From Hippophae tibetana (Eukaryota; Streptophyta; Magnoliopsida; Rosales; Elaeagnaceae): 64,000 nt of DNA. Position 1 is the stretch's first letter. The number at the start of each line of letters is the position of its first letter. This document shows, in pieces, positions 48,565 through 60,557 of the stretch. The translations under genes and the position numbers were made by a program. Location of the stretch: NCBI GenBank assembly GCA_037013495.1, contig JAZDXN010000026.1, forward strand, positions 3,844,001-3,908,000, written 5' to 3'. The notes beneath the pieces were generated by a model. It searched no databases. It was not told where the DNA came from and was given only the letters and a program-made list of their open reading frames with translations.

Positions 48565-51107
48565 CCTAGGGTTGTCTCTTTATATTTTCAATAAGTGTCT
48601 ATTCTTCAAGAAAAAAATAAGAGAAGAGAAAAAGAAAGAGGATGTCGTTCATATTTTCAAAAACAACAAAACATTTGGTAAATATGAGTTACAACTTTCA
48701 AAGGACATAACTTTTGACTCGGGTATCCAAACCACTATTATAATATATCAAATCGAAGCTCGTATTAAATTACACTATATTTTTTGGTCCCGCTAAAGAA
48801 AATCGTTTTTGTACCCAAATTTATTCGTTTACATCACTTAATGGGTGTTTAACGTTTATGACGCACCATTTTCATTTTTCTTACTTCTGCTTTAATTCAA
48901 TAGAGCTGTATAGGAGATATTGGTGCCGACCTAGGGTTGTTTCTTTATATTTTCAATCAGTCTCTATTCTTCACAAAAAATAAGAGAAGAGAAAAAAAAA
49001 GAGGATGTCGTTCACGTTTTCAAAAACAACAAAACATTTTGTAAATATGAGTTAAAACTTTCAAAATACATAACTTTTGACTCGTGTATCGAAACCGCTA
49101 TTATAATATATCAAATCGGAGCTCGTATTAAATTACACAATATTTTTTGGTCCTGCCAAAGAAAATCGTTTTTGTACCCAAATTTATTCGTTTAAATCAT
49201 TTAATGCGTGTTTAAAGTTTGTGACGCACTATTTTCATTTTTCTTACTTCTAGTTTAATTCAATAGAGCTATATACGAGATATTGGTGCCGACCTAGGGT
49301 TGTTTCTTTATATTTTCAATCAGTCTCTATTCTTCAAAAAAAATAAGAGAAGAGAAAAAGAAAGAGGATGTCATTCACATTTTCAAAACCAACAAAACAT
49401 TTGGTAAGTATGAGTTACAACTTTTAATGGAGATAAATTTTGACTCGGGTATCGAAACTACTTTTCTAATATATCAAATCAAACCTCGTATCAAATTACA
49501 CAATATTTTTTGGTCCCGTCCAAGAAAATCGTTTTTATAACCAAATTAATTCGTTTACCTCACTTAATTGGTGTTTAAAGTTTGTGACGTACCATTTTCA
49601 TTTTTCTTACTTTTGGTTTAATTCAATAGAGCTATATAGGAGATATTGGTGCCGACCTAGGGTTGTTTCTTTATATTTTCAATCAGTCACTATTCTTCAG
49701 AAAAAATAAGAGAAGAGAAAAAGAAAGAGGATGTCGTTCACATTTTCTAAAACAACAAAACATATGGTACATATGAGTTACAAATTTCAACGGAGATAAC
49801 TTTTGACTCGGGTATCGAAACCGCTATTATAATATATCAAATGGGAGCTCGTTTCAAATTACACAATATGTTTTGGTCCCACCAAGGAAAATCGTTTTTG
49901 TACCCAAATTAACACATTTACTTTACTTACCGAGGGTTTAAAGTTTTACACGCACCATTTTCATTTTACTTAGTGCTAGTTTAATTCAATAGAGCTATAG
50001 AGGAGATATTGGTGCCAACCTAGGGTTGTTTCTTTATATTTTCAATAAGCCTCTATTCTTCAAGAAAAAAATATGAGAAGAGAAAAAGAAAGAGGATGTC
50101 GTTCACATTTTCAAAAACAACAAAACATTTGGTAAATATGAGTTACAACGTTCAAAGGACATAACTTTTGACTCGGGTATCGAAACCACTATTATAATAT
50201 ATCAAATCGGAGCTCGTTTCAAATTACACAATATGTTTTGTCCCACCAAGGAAAATAGTTTTGTACCCAAATTAACACATTTACTTCACTTTCCGAGGGT
50301 TTAAAGTTTTTCAGGCACCATTTTCATTTTACTTAGTGCTAGTTTAATTCAATAGAGCTATAGAGGAGATATTGGTGCCAACCTAGGGTTGTTTCTTTAT
50401 ATTTTCAATAAGTCTCTATTCTTCAAGAAAAAAATAAGAGAAGAGAAAAAGAAAGAGGATGTCGTTCACATTTTCAAAAACAACAAAACATTTGGTAAAT
50501 ATGAGTTACAACTTTCAAAGGACATAACTTTTGACTCGGGTATCGAAACCACTATTATAATATATCAAATCGAAGCTCGTATTAAATTACACAATATTTT
50601 TTGCTCCCGCCAAAGAAAATCGTTTTTGTACCCAAATTTTTTCGTTTACATCACTTAATAGGTGTTTAACGTTTGTGACGCACTATTTTCATTTTTCTTA
50701 CTTCTGCTTTAATTCAATAGAGCTGTATAGGAGATATTGGTGCCGACCTAGGGTTGTTTCTTTATATTTTCAATCAGTCTCTATTCTTCACAAAAAATAA
50801 GAGAAGAGAAAAAAAAGAGGATGTCGTTCACGTTTTCAAAAACAACAAAACATTTTGTAAATATGAGTTAAAAGTTTCAAAGGACATAACTTTTGACTCG
50901 TGTATCGAAACCGCTATTATAATATATCAAATCGGAGCTCGTTTCAAATTACACAATATGTTTTGGTCCCACGAAAGAAAATTACTTTTGTAGCCAAATT
51001 ACATATTTACTTCACTTTCCGAGGGTTTAAAGTTTTTCACGCACCATTTTCATTTTACTTAGTGCTAGTTTAATTCAATAGAGCTATAGAGGAGATATTA
51101 GTGCCAA
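48565..51107. repeat. Seven-monomer HOR, unit 2 (2,543 bp), with a converted G
   Basis: Starts are B' 48565, C'/G 48930, E 49293, F 49656, A 50019, B 50382, C 50747. The second monomer is not a plain G. After CACGTTTTC it reads TTAAAACTTTCAAAATAC, GACTCGTGTATC and AAACCGCTATT as in C', then GAGCTCGTATTAAATT and GGTCCTGCC as in G. The E has CTTTTAATGGAG. The B ends with AAATTTTTTCG instead of AAATTTATTCG, as in unit 3. Confidence 0.92.
48930..49292. repeat. C'/G hybrid monomer
   Basis: A patch from about 49049 to 49125 is of C' type (TTAAAACTTTCAAAATAC through ATCGGAGCTCG), within a unit whose counterparts at 46387 and 51473 are G throughout. The flanking E and B' monomers are intact and the unit length is unchanged at 2,543 bp. 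A gene-conversion tract fits this better than crossing over. The closest donor text seen is the C' at 35850, which also has TTAAAACTTTC. Confidence 0.83.
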
Positions 51108-53652
51108 CCTAGGGTTGTCTCTTTATATTTTCAATAAGTGTCTATTCTTCAAGAAAAAAATAAGAGAAGAGAAAAAGAAAGAGGATGTCGTTCATATTTT
51201 CAAAAACAACAAAACATTTGGTAAATATGAGTTACAACTTTCAAAGGACATAACTTTTGACTCGGGTATCCAAACCACTATTATAATATATCAAATCGAA
51301 GCTCGTATTAAATTACACTATATTTTTTGGTCCCGCTAAAGAAAATCGTTTTTGTACCCAAATTTATTCGTTTACATCACTTAATGGGTGTTTAACGTTT
51401 ATGACGCACCATTTTCATTTTTCTTACTTCTGCTTTAATTCAATAGAGCTGTATAGGAGATATTGGTGCCGACCTAGGGTTGTTTCTTTATATTTTCAAT
51501 CAGTCTCTATTCTTCACAAAAAATAAGAAAAGAGAAAAAAAAAAGAGGATGTCGTTCACGTTTTCAAAAACAACAAAACATTTTGTAAATATGAGTTACA
51601 ACATTCAAGAGAGATAACTTTTGACTCGGGTATCGAAACCACTATTATAATATATCAAATCGAAGCTCGTATTAAATTACACAATATTTTTTGGTCCTGC
51701 CAAAGAAAATCGTTTTTGTACCCAAATTTATTCGTTTAAATCATTTAATGCGTGTTTAAAGTTTGTGACGCACTATTTTCATTTTTCTTACTTCTAGTTT
51801 AATTCAATAGAGCTATATACGAGATATTGGTGCCGACCTAGGGTTGTTTCTTTATATTTTCAATCAGTCTCTATTCTTCAAAAAAAATAAGAGAAGAGAA
51901 AAAGAAAGAGGATGTCATTCACATTTTCAAAACCAACAAAACATTTGGTAAGTATGAGTTACAACTTTTAACGGAGATAAATTTTGACTCGGGTATCGAA
52001 ACTGCTTTTCTAATATATCAAATCAAACCTCGTATCAAATTACACAATATTTTTTGGTCCCGTCCAAGAAAATCGTTTTTATAACCAAATTAATTCGTTT
52101 ACCTCACTTAATTGGTGTTTAAAGTTTGTGACCTACCATTTTCATTTTTCTTACTTTTGGTTTAATTCAATAGAGCTATATAGGAGATATTGGTGCCGAC
52201 CTAGGGTTGTTTCTTTATATTTTCAATCAGTCACTATTCTTCAGAAAAAATAAGAGAAGAGAAAAAGAAAGAGGATGTCGTTCACATTTTCTAAAACAAC
52301 AAAACATATGGTAAATATGAGTTACAAATTTCAACGGAGATAACTTTTGACTCGGGTATCGAAACCGCTATTATAATATATCAAATGGGAGCTCGTTTCA
52401 AATTACACAATATGTTTTGGTCCCACCAAGGAAAATCGTTTTTGTACCCAAATTAACACATTTACTTTACTTACCGAGGGTTTAAAGTTTTACACGGACC
52501 ATTTTCATTTTACTTAGTGCTAGTTTAATTCAATAGAGCTATAGAGGAGATATTGGTGCCAACCTAGGGTTGTTTCTTTATATTTTCAATAAGCCTCTAT
52601 TCTTCAAGAAAAAAATATGAGAAGAGAAAAAGAAAGAGGATGTCGTTCACATTTTCAAAAACAACAAAACATTTGGTAAATATGAGTTACAACGTTCAAA
52701 GGACATAACTTTTGACTCGGGTATCGAAACCACTATTATAATATATCAAATCGGAGCTCGTTTCAAATTACACAATATGTTTTGTCCCACCAAGGAAAAT
52801 AGTTTTTGTACCCAAATTAACACATTTACTTCACTTTCCGAGGGTTTAAAGTTTTTCAGGCACCATTTTCATTTTACTTAGTGCTAGTTTAATTCAATAG
52901 AGCTATAGAGGAGATATTGGTGCCAACCTAGGGTTGTTTCTTTATATTTTCAATAAGTCTCTATTCTTCAAGAAAAAAATAAGAGAAGAGAAAAAGAAAG
53001 AGGATGTCGTTCACATTTTCAAAAACAACAAAACATTTGGTAAATATGAGTTACAACTTTCAAAGGACATAACTTTTGACTCGGGTATCGAAACCACTAT
53101 TATAATATATCAAATCGAAGCTCGTATTAAATTACACAATATTTTTTGCTCCCGCCAAAGAAAATCGTTTTTGTACCCAAATTTTTTCGTTTACATCACT
53201 TAATAGGTGTTTAACGTTTGTGACGCACTATTTTCATTTTTCTTACTTCTGCTTTAATTCAATAGAGCTGTATAGGAGATATTGGTGCCGACCTAGGGTT
53301 GTTTCTTTATATTTTCAATCAGTCTCTATTCTTCACAAAAAATAAGAGAAGAGAAAAAAGAGAGGATGCCGTTCACGTTTTCAAAAACAACAAAACATTT
53401 TGTAAATATGAGTTAAAAGTTTCAAAGGACATAACTTTTGACTCGTGTATCGAAACCGCTATTATAATATATCAAATCGGAGCTCGTTTCAAATTACACA
53501 ATATGTTTTGGTCCCACGAAAGAAAATTACTTTTGTAGCCAAATTACATATTTACTTCACTTTCCGAGGGTTTAAAGTTTTTCACGCACCATTTTCATTT
53601 TACTTAGTGCTAGTTTAATTCAATAGAGCTATAGAGGAGATATTAGTGCCAA
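51108..53652. repeat. Seven-monomer HOR, unit 3 (2,545 bp)
   Basis: Starts are B' 51108, G 51473, E 51837, F 52200, A 52563, B 52927, C 53292. G is intact. The A keeps TAGTTTTTGTACCC, unlike the A monomers at 47476, 50019 and 62012, which lost one T. The C has a private AGAGAGGATGCCGTTC. The E reads GAAACTGCTTTTC, as in 59106 and 61286. The F has TTTTACACGGACC. Confidence 0.92.
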
Positions 53653-55833
53653 CCTAGGGTTGTCTCTTTATATTTTCAATAAGTGTCTATTCTTCAAGAA
53701 AAAAATAAGAGAAGAGAAAAAGAAAGAGGATGTCGTTCATATTTTCAAAAACAACAAAACATTTGGTAAATATGAGTTACAACTTTCAAAGGACATAACT
53801 TTTGACTCGGGTATCCAAACCACTATTATAATATATCAAATCGAAGCTCGTATTAAATTACACTATATTTTTTGGTCCCGCTAAAGAAAATCGTTTTTGT
53901 ACCCAAATTTATTCGTTTACATCACTTAATGGGTGTTTAACGTTTATGACGCACCATTTTCATTTTTCTTACTTCTGCTTTAATTCAATAGAGCTGTATA
54001 GGAGATATTGGGGCCGACCTAGGGTTGTTTCTTTATATTTTCAATCAGTCTCTATTCTTCACAAAAAATAAGAGAAGAGAAAAAAAAGAGGATGTCGTTC
54101 ACGTTTTCAAAAACAACAAAACATTTTGTAAATATGAGTTAAAAGTTTCAAAGGACATAACTTTTGACTCGTGTATCGAAACCGCTATTATAATATATCA
54201 AATCGGAGCTCGTTTCAAATTACACAATATGTTTTGGTCCCACGAAAGAAAATTACTTTTGTAGCCAAATTACATATTTACTTCACTTTCCGAGGGTTTA
54301 AAGTTTTTCACGCACCATTTTCATTTTACTTAGTGCTAGTTTAATTCAATAGAGCTATAGAGGAGATATTAGTGCCAACCTAGGGTTGTCTGTTTATATT
54401 TTCAATAAGTGTCTATTCTTCAAGAAAAAAATAAGAGAAGAGAAAAAAAAAGAGGATGTCGTTCACGTTTTCAAAAACAACAAAACATTTTGTAAATATG
54501 AGTTACAACATTCAAGAGAGATAACTTTTGACTCGGGTATCGAAACCACTATTATAATATATCAAATCGAAGCTCGTATTAAATTACACAATATTTTTTG
54601 GTCCTGCCAAAGAAAATCGTTTTTGTACACAAATTTATTCGTTTAAATCATTTAATGCGTGTTTAAAGTTCGTGACGCACTATTTTCATTTTTCTTACTT
54701 CTAGTTTAATTCAATAGAGCTATATAGGAGATATTGGTGCCGACCTAGGGTTGTTTCTTTATATTTTCAATCAGTCACTATTCTTCAGAAAAAATAAGAG
54801 AAGAGAAAAAGAAAGAGGATGTCGTTCACATTTTCTAAAACAACAAAACATATGGTAAATATGAGTTACAAATTTCAACGGAGATAACTTTTGACTCGGG
54901 TATCGAAACCGCTATTATAATATATCAAATGGGAGCTCGTTTCAAATTACACAATATGTTTTGGTCCCACCAAGGAAAATCGTTTTTGTACCCAAATTAA
55001 CACATTTACTTTACGTACCGAGGGTTTAAAGTTTTACACGCACCATTTTCATTTTACTTAGTGCTAGTTTAATTCAATAGAGCTATAGAGGAGATATTGG
55101 TGCCAACCTAGGGTTGTTTCTTTATATTTTCAAGAAGTCTCTATTCTTCAAGAAAAAAAATAAGAGAAGAGAAAAAGAAAGAGGATGTCTCTCACATTTT
55201 CAAAAACAACAAAACATTTGGTAAATATGAGTTACAACTTTCAAAGGACATAACTTTTGACTCGGGTATCGAAACCACTATTATAATATATCAAATCGAA
55301 GCTCGTATTAAATTACACAATATTTTTTGGTCCCGCCAAAGAAAATCGTTTTTGTACCCAAATTTATTCGTTTACATCACTTAATAGGTGTTTAACGTTT
55401 GTGACGCACCATTTTCATTTTTCTTACTTCTGCTTTAATTCAATAGAGCTGTATAGGAGATATTGGGGCCGACCTAGGGTTGTTTCTTTATATTTTCAAT
55501 CAGTCTCTATTCTTCACAAAAAATAAGAGAAGAGAAAAAAAAGAGGATGTCGTTCACGTTTTCAAAAACAACAAAACATTTTGTAAATATGAGTTAAAAG
55601 TTTCAAAGGACATAACTTTTGACTCGTGTATCGAAACCGCTATTATAATATATCAAATCGGAGCTCGTTTCAAATTACACAATATGTTTTGGTCCCACGA
55701 AAGAAAATTACTTTTGTAGCCAAATTACATATTTACTTCACTTTCCGAGGGTTTAAAGTTTTTCACGCACCATTTTCATTTTACTTAGTGCTAGTTTAAT
55801 TCAATAGAGCTATAGAGGAGATATTAGTGCCAA
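53653..55833. repeat. Six-monomer HOR, unit 1 (2,181 bp)
   Basis: The order is B' 53653, C 54018, B'/G 54379, F 54744, B 55107, C 55473. Relative to the seven-monomer unit, G and E are reduced to a B'/G hybrid, A is missing, and a B'-C pair is added. The B at 55107 has CAAGAAGTCTC, an extra A in its tract and GATGTCTCTCAC. The F has TTTACGTACCG. The hybrid's opening TTGTCTGTTTAT is private. Confidence 0.9.
54379..54743. repeat. B'/G hybrid monomer (also 56560 and 58741)
   Basis: The first ~60 bp are B' (TTGTCT, AAGTGTCTATTC, AAAATAAGAGAAGAG). The rest is G (AAAAAAAAAGAGG, CACGTTTTC, ACAACATTCAAGAGAG, GGTCCTGCC, TTTAATGCGTG, CTTCTAGTTT). The three copies occupy the same place in three units, so the hybrid formed once and was amplified with the six-monomer HOR. 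Copies 54379 and 56560 read TTGTACACAAATT; 58741 reads TTGTACCCAAATT. Confidence 0.87.
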
Positions 55834-56198
55834 CCTAGGGTTGTCTCTTTATATTTTCAATAAGTGTCTATTCTTCAAGAAAAAAATAAGAGAAGAGAAA
55901 AAGAAAGAGGATGTCGTTAATATTTTCAAAAACAACAAAACATTTGGTAAATATGAGTTACAACTTTCAAAGGACATAACTTTTGACTCGGGTATCCAAA
56001 CCACTATTATAATATATCAAATGGGAGCTCGTTTCAAATTACACAATATGTTTTGGTCCCACCAAGGAAAATCGTTTTTGTACACAAATTTATTCGTTTA
56101 AATCATTTAATGCGTGTTTAAAGTTCGTGACGCACTATTTTCATTTTTCTTACTTCTGCTTTAATTCAATAGAGCTGTATAGGAGATATTGGGGCCGA
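55834..56198. repeat. Four-segment mosaic monomer B'-F-G-B'
   Basis: The 5' part to about 56018 is B' (TTGTCTCTTTAT, AAGTGTCTATTC, GGTATCCAAACC). From AAATGGGAGCTCG to AAAATCGTTTTTGTAC (about 56021-56083) it is F. From ACACAAATTTATTCG to TTCGTGACGCACTATT (about 56083-56138) it is the G form seen at 54379 and 56560. From CTTCTGCTTT on it is B-type again and leads to C. The length, 365 bp, is that of a normal B'. Three in-register switches within one unit point to repeated conversion or template switching. Confidence 0.85.
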
Positions 56199-58014
56199 CC
56201 TAGGGTTGTTTCTTTATATTTTCAATCAGTCTCTATTCTTCACAAAAAATAAGAGAAGAGAAAAAAAAGAGGATGTCGTTCACGTTTTCAAAAACAACAA
56301 AACATTTTGTAAATATGAGTTAAAAGTTTCAAAGGACATAACTTTTGACTCGTGTATCGAAACCGCTATTATAATATATCAAATCGGAGCTCGTTTCAAA
56401 TTACACAATATGTTTTGGTCCCACGAAAGAAAATTACTTTTGTAGCCAAATTACATATTTACTTCACTTTCCGAGGGTTTAAAGTTTTTCACGCACCATT
56501 TTCATTTTACTTAGTGCTAGTTTAATTCAATAGAGCTATAGAGGAGATATTAGTGCCAACCTAGGGTTGTCTCTTTATATTTTCAATAAGTGTCTATTCT
56601 TCAAGAAAAAAATAAGAGAAGAGAAAAAAAAAGAGGATGTCGTTCACGTTTTCAAAAACAACAAAACATTTTGTAAATATGAGTTACAACATTCAAGAGA
56701 GATAACTTTTGACTCGGGTATCGAAACCACTATTATAATATATCAAATCGAAGCTCGTATTAAATTACACAATATTTTTTGGTCCTGCCAAAGAAAATCG
56801 TTTTTGTACACAAATTTATTCGTTTAAATCATTTAATGCGTGTTTAAAGTTCGTGACGCACTATTTTCATTTTTCTTACTTCTAGTTTAATTCAATAGAG
56901 CTATATAGGAGATATTGGTGCCGACCTAGGGTTGTTTCTTTATATTTTCAATCAGTCACTATTCTTCAGAAAAAATAAGAGAAGAGAAAAAGAAAGAGGA
57001 TGTCGTTCACATTTTCTAAAACAACAAAACATATGGTAAATATGAGTTACAAATTTCAACGGAGATAACTTTTGACTCGGGTATCGAAACCGCTATTATA
57101 ATATATCAAATGGGAGCTCGTTTCAAATTACACAATATGTTTTGGTCCCACCAAGGAAAATCGTTTTTGTACCCAAATTAACACATTTACTTTACGTACC
57201 GAGGGTTTAAAGTTTTACACGCACCATTTTCATTTTACTTAGTGCTAGTTTAATTCAATAGAGCTATAGAGGAGATATTGGTGCCAACCTAGGGTTGTTT
57301 CTTTATATTTTCAAGAAGTCTCTATTCTTCAAGAAAAAAAATAAGAGAAGAGAAAAAGAAAGAGGATGTCTCTCACATTTTCAAAAACAACAAAACATTT
57401 GGTAAATATGAGTTACAACTTTCAAAGGACATAACTTTTGACTCGGGTATCGAAACCACTATTATAATATATCAAATGGAAGCTCGTATTAAATTACACA
57501 ATATTTTTTGGTCCCGCCAAAGAAAATCGTTTTTGTACCCAAATTTATTCGTTTACATCACTTAATAGGTGTTTAACGTTTGTGACGCATCATTTTCATT
57601 TTTCTTACTTTTGCTTTAATTCAATAGAGCTGTATAGGAGATATTGGGGCCGACCTAGGGTTGTTTCTTTATATTTTCAATCAGTCTCTATTCTTCACAA
57701 AAAATAAGAGAAGAGAAAAAAAAGAGGATGTCATTCACGTTTTCAAAAACAACAAAACATTTTGTAAATATGAGTTAAAAGTTTCAAAGGACATAACTTT
57801 TGACTCGTGTATCGAAACCGCTATTATAATATATCAAATCGGAGCTCGTTTCAAATTACACAATATGTTTTGGTCCCACGAAAGAAAATTACTTTTGTAG
57901 CCAAATTACATATTTACTTCACTTTCCGAGGGTTTAAAGTTTTTCACGCACCATTTTCATTTTACTTAGTGCTAGTTTAATTCAATAGAGCTATAGAGGA
58001 GATATTAGTGCCAA
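55834..58014. repeat. Six-monomer HOR, unit 2 (2,181 bp)
   Basis: Starts are 55834 mosaic, C 56199, B'/G 56560, F 56925, B 57288, C 57654. It matches unit 1 monomer for monomer except at the first position, where a four-segment mosaic replaces B'. The B at 57288 has a private AAATGGAAGCTCG. The C at 57654 has GATGTCATTCACG. Confidence 0.9.
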
Positions 58015-60557
58015 CCTAGGGTTGTCTCTTTATATTTTCAATAAGTGTCTATTCTTCAAGAAAAAAATAAGAGAAGAGAAAAAGAAAGAGGATGTCGTTA
58101 ATATTTTCAAAAACAACAAAACATTTGGTAAATATGAGTTACAACTTTCAAAGGACATAACTTTTGACTCGGGTATCCAAACCACTATTATAATATATCA
58201 AATCGAAGCTCGTATTAAATTACACTATATTTTTTGGTCCCGCTAAAGAAAATCGTTTTTGTACCCAAATTTATTCGTTTACATCACTTAATGGGTGTTT
58301 AACGTTTATGACGCACCATTTTCATTTTTCTTACTTCTGCTTTAATTCAATAGAGCTGTATAGGAGATATTGGGGCCGACCTAGGGTTGTTTCTTTATAT
58401 TTTCAATCAGTCTCTATTCTTCACAAAAAATAAGAGAAGAGAAAAAAAAGAGGATGTCGTTCACGTTTTCAAAAACAACAAAACATTTTGTAAATATGAG
58501 TTAAAAGTTTCAAAGGACATAACTTTTGACTCGTGTATCGAAACCGCTATTATAATATATCAAATCGGAGCTCGTTTCAAATTACACAATATGTTTTGGT
58601 CCCACGAAAGAAAATTACTTTTGTAGCCAAATTACATATTTACTTCACTTTCCGAGGGTTTAAAGTTTTTCACGCACCATTTTCATTTTACTTAGTGCTA
58701 GTTTAATTCAATAGAGCTATAGAGGAGATATTAGTGCCAACCTAGGGTTGTCTCTTTATATTTTCAATAAGTGTCTATTCTTCAAGAAAAAAATAAGAGA
58801 AGAGAAAAAAAAAGAGGATGTCGTTCACGTTTTCAAAAACAACAAAACATTTTGTAAATATGAGTTACAACATTCAAGAGAGATAACTTTTGACTCGGGT
58901 ATCGAAACCACTATTATAATATATCAAATCGAAGCTCGTATTAAATTACACAATATTTTTTGGTCCTGCCAAAGAAAATCGTTTTTGTACCCAAATTTAT
59001 TCGTTTAAATCATTTAATGCGTGTTTAAAGTTCGTGACACACTATTTTCATTTTTCTTACTTCTAGTTTAATTCAATAGAGCTATATAGGAGATATTGGT
59101 GCCGACCTAGGGTTGTTTCTTTATATTTTCAATCAGTCACTATTCTTCAAAAAAAATAAGAGAAGAGAAAAAGAAAGAGGATGTCATTCACATTTTCAAA
59201 ACCAACAAAACATTTGGTAAGTATGAGTTACAACTTTTAACGGAGATAAATTTTGACTCGGGTATCGAAACTGCTTTTCTAATATATCAAATCAAACCGC
59301 GTATCAAATTACACAATATTTTTTGGTCCCGTCCAAGAAAATCGTTTTTATAACCAAATTAATTCGTTTTCCTCACTTAATTGGTGTTTAAAGTTTGTGA
59401 CGTACCATTTTCATTTTTCTTACTTTTGGTTTAATTCAATAGAGCTATATAGGAGATATTGGTGCCGACCTAGGGTTGTTTCTTTATATTTTCAATCAGT
59501 CACTATTCTTCAGAAAAAATAAGAGAAGAGAAAAAGAAAGAGGATGTCGTTCACATTTTCTAAAACAACAAAACATATGGTAAATATGAGTTACAAATTT
59601 CAACGGAGATAACTTTTGACTCGGGTATCGAAACCGCTATTATAATATATCAAATGGGAGCTCGTTTCAAATTACACAATATGTTTTGGTCCCACCAAGG
59701 AAAATCGTTTTTGTACCCAAATTAACACATTTACTTTACGTACCGAGGGTTTAAAGTTTTACACGCACCATTTTCATTTTACTTAGTGCTAGTTTAATTC
59801 AATAGAGCTATAGAGGAGATATTGGTGCCAACCTAGGGTTGTTTCTTTATATTTTCAAGAAGTCTCTATTCTTCAAGAAAAAAATAAGAGAAGAGAAAAA
59901 GAAAGAGGATGTCTCTCACATTTTCAAAAACAACAAAACATTTGGTAAATATGAGTTACAACTTTCAAAGGACATAACTTTTGACTCGGGTATCGAAACC
60001 ACTATTATAATATATCAAATCGAAGCTCGTATTAAATTACACAATATTTTTTGGTCCCGCCAAAGAAAATCGTTTTTGTACCCAAATTTATTCGTTTACA
60101 TCACTTAATAGGTGTTTAACGTTTGTGACGCACCATTTTCATTTTTCTTACTTCTGCTTTAATTCAATAGAGCTGTATAGGAGATATTGGGGCCGACCTA
60201 GGGTTGTTTCTTTATATTTTCAATCAGTCTCTATTCTTCACAAAAAATAAGAAAAGAGAAAAAAAAGAGGTTGTCGTTCACGTTTTCAAAAACAACAAAA
60301 CATTTTGTAAATATGAGTTAAAATTTTCAAAATACATAACTTTTGACTCGTGTATCGAAACCGCTATTATAATATATCAAATCGGAGCTCGTTTCAAATT
60401 ACACAATATGTTTTGGTCCCACGAAAGAAAATTACTTTTGTAGCCAAATTACATATTTACTTCACTTTCCGAGGGTTTAAAGTTTTTCACGCACCATTTT
60501 CATTTTACTTAGTGCTAGTTTAATTCAATAGAGCTATAGAGGAGATATTAGTGCCAA
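58015..60557. repeat. Chimeric seven-monomer unit joining six- and seven-monomer HORs
   Basis: Starts are B' 58015, C 58380, B'/G 58741, F/E 59106, F 59469, B 59832, C' 60197. The first three monomers follow the six-monomer HOR. The monomer at 59106 opens as F (CAATCAGTCACTATTC) and becomes E within the first 50 bp (CAAAAAAAATAAG, GATGTCATTCAC, CAAAACCAAC). The F and B that follow carry the six-monomer tags TTTACGTACCG and GATGTCTCTCAC. It ends with C' (GAGGTTGTCG, CAAAATACATAAC), a type last seen at 41309. Confidence 0.88.
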
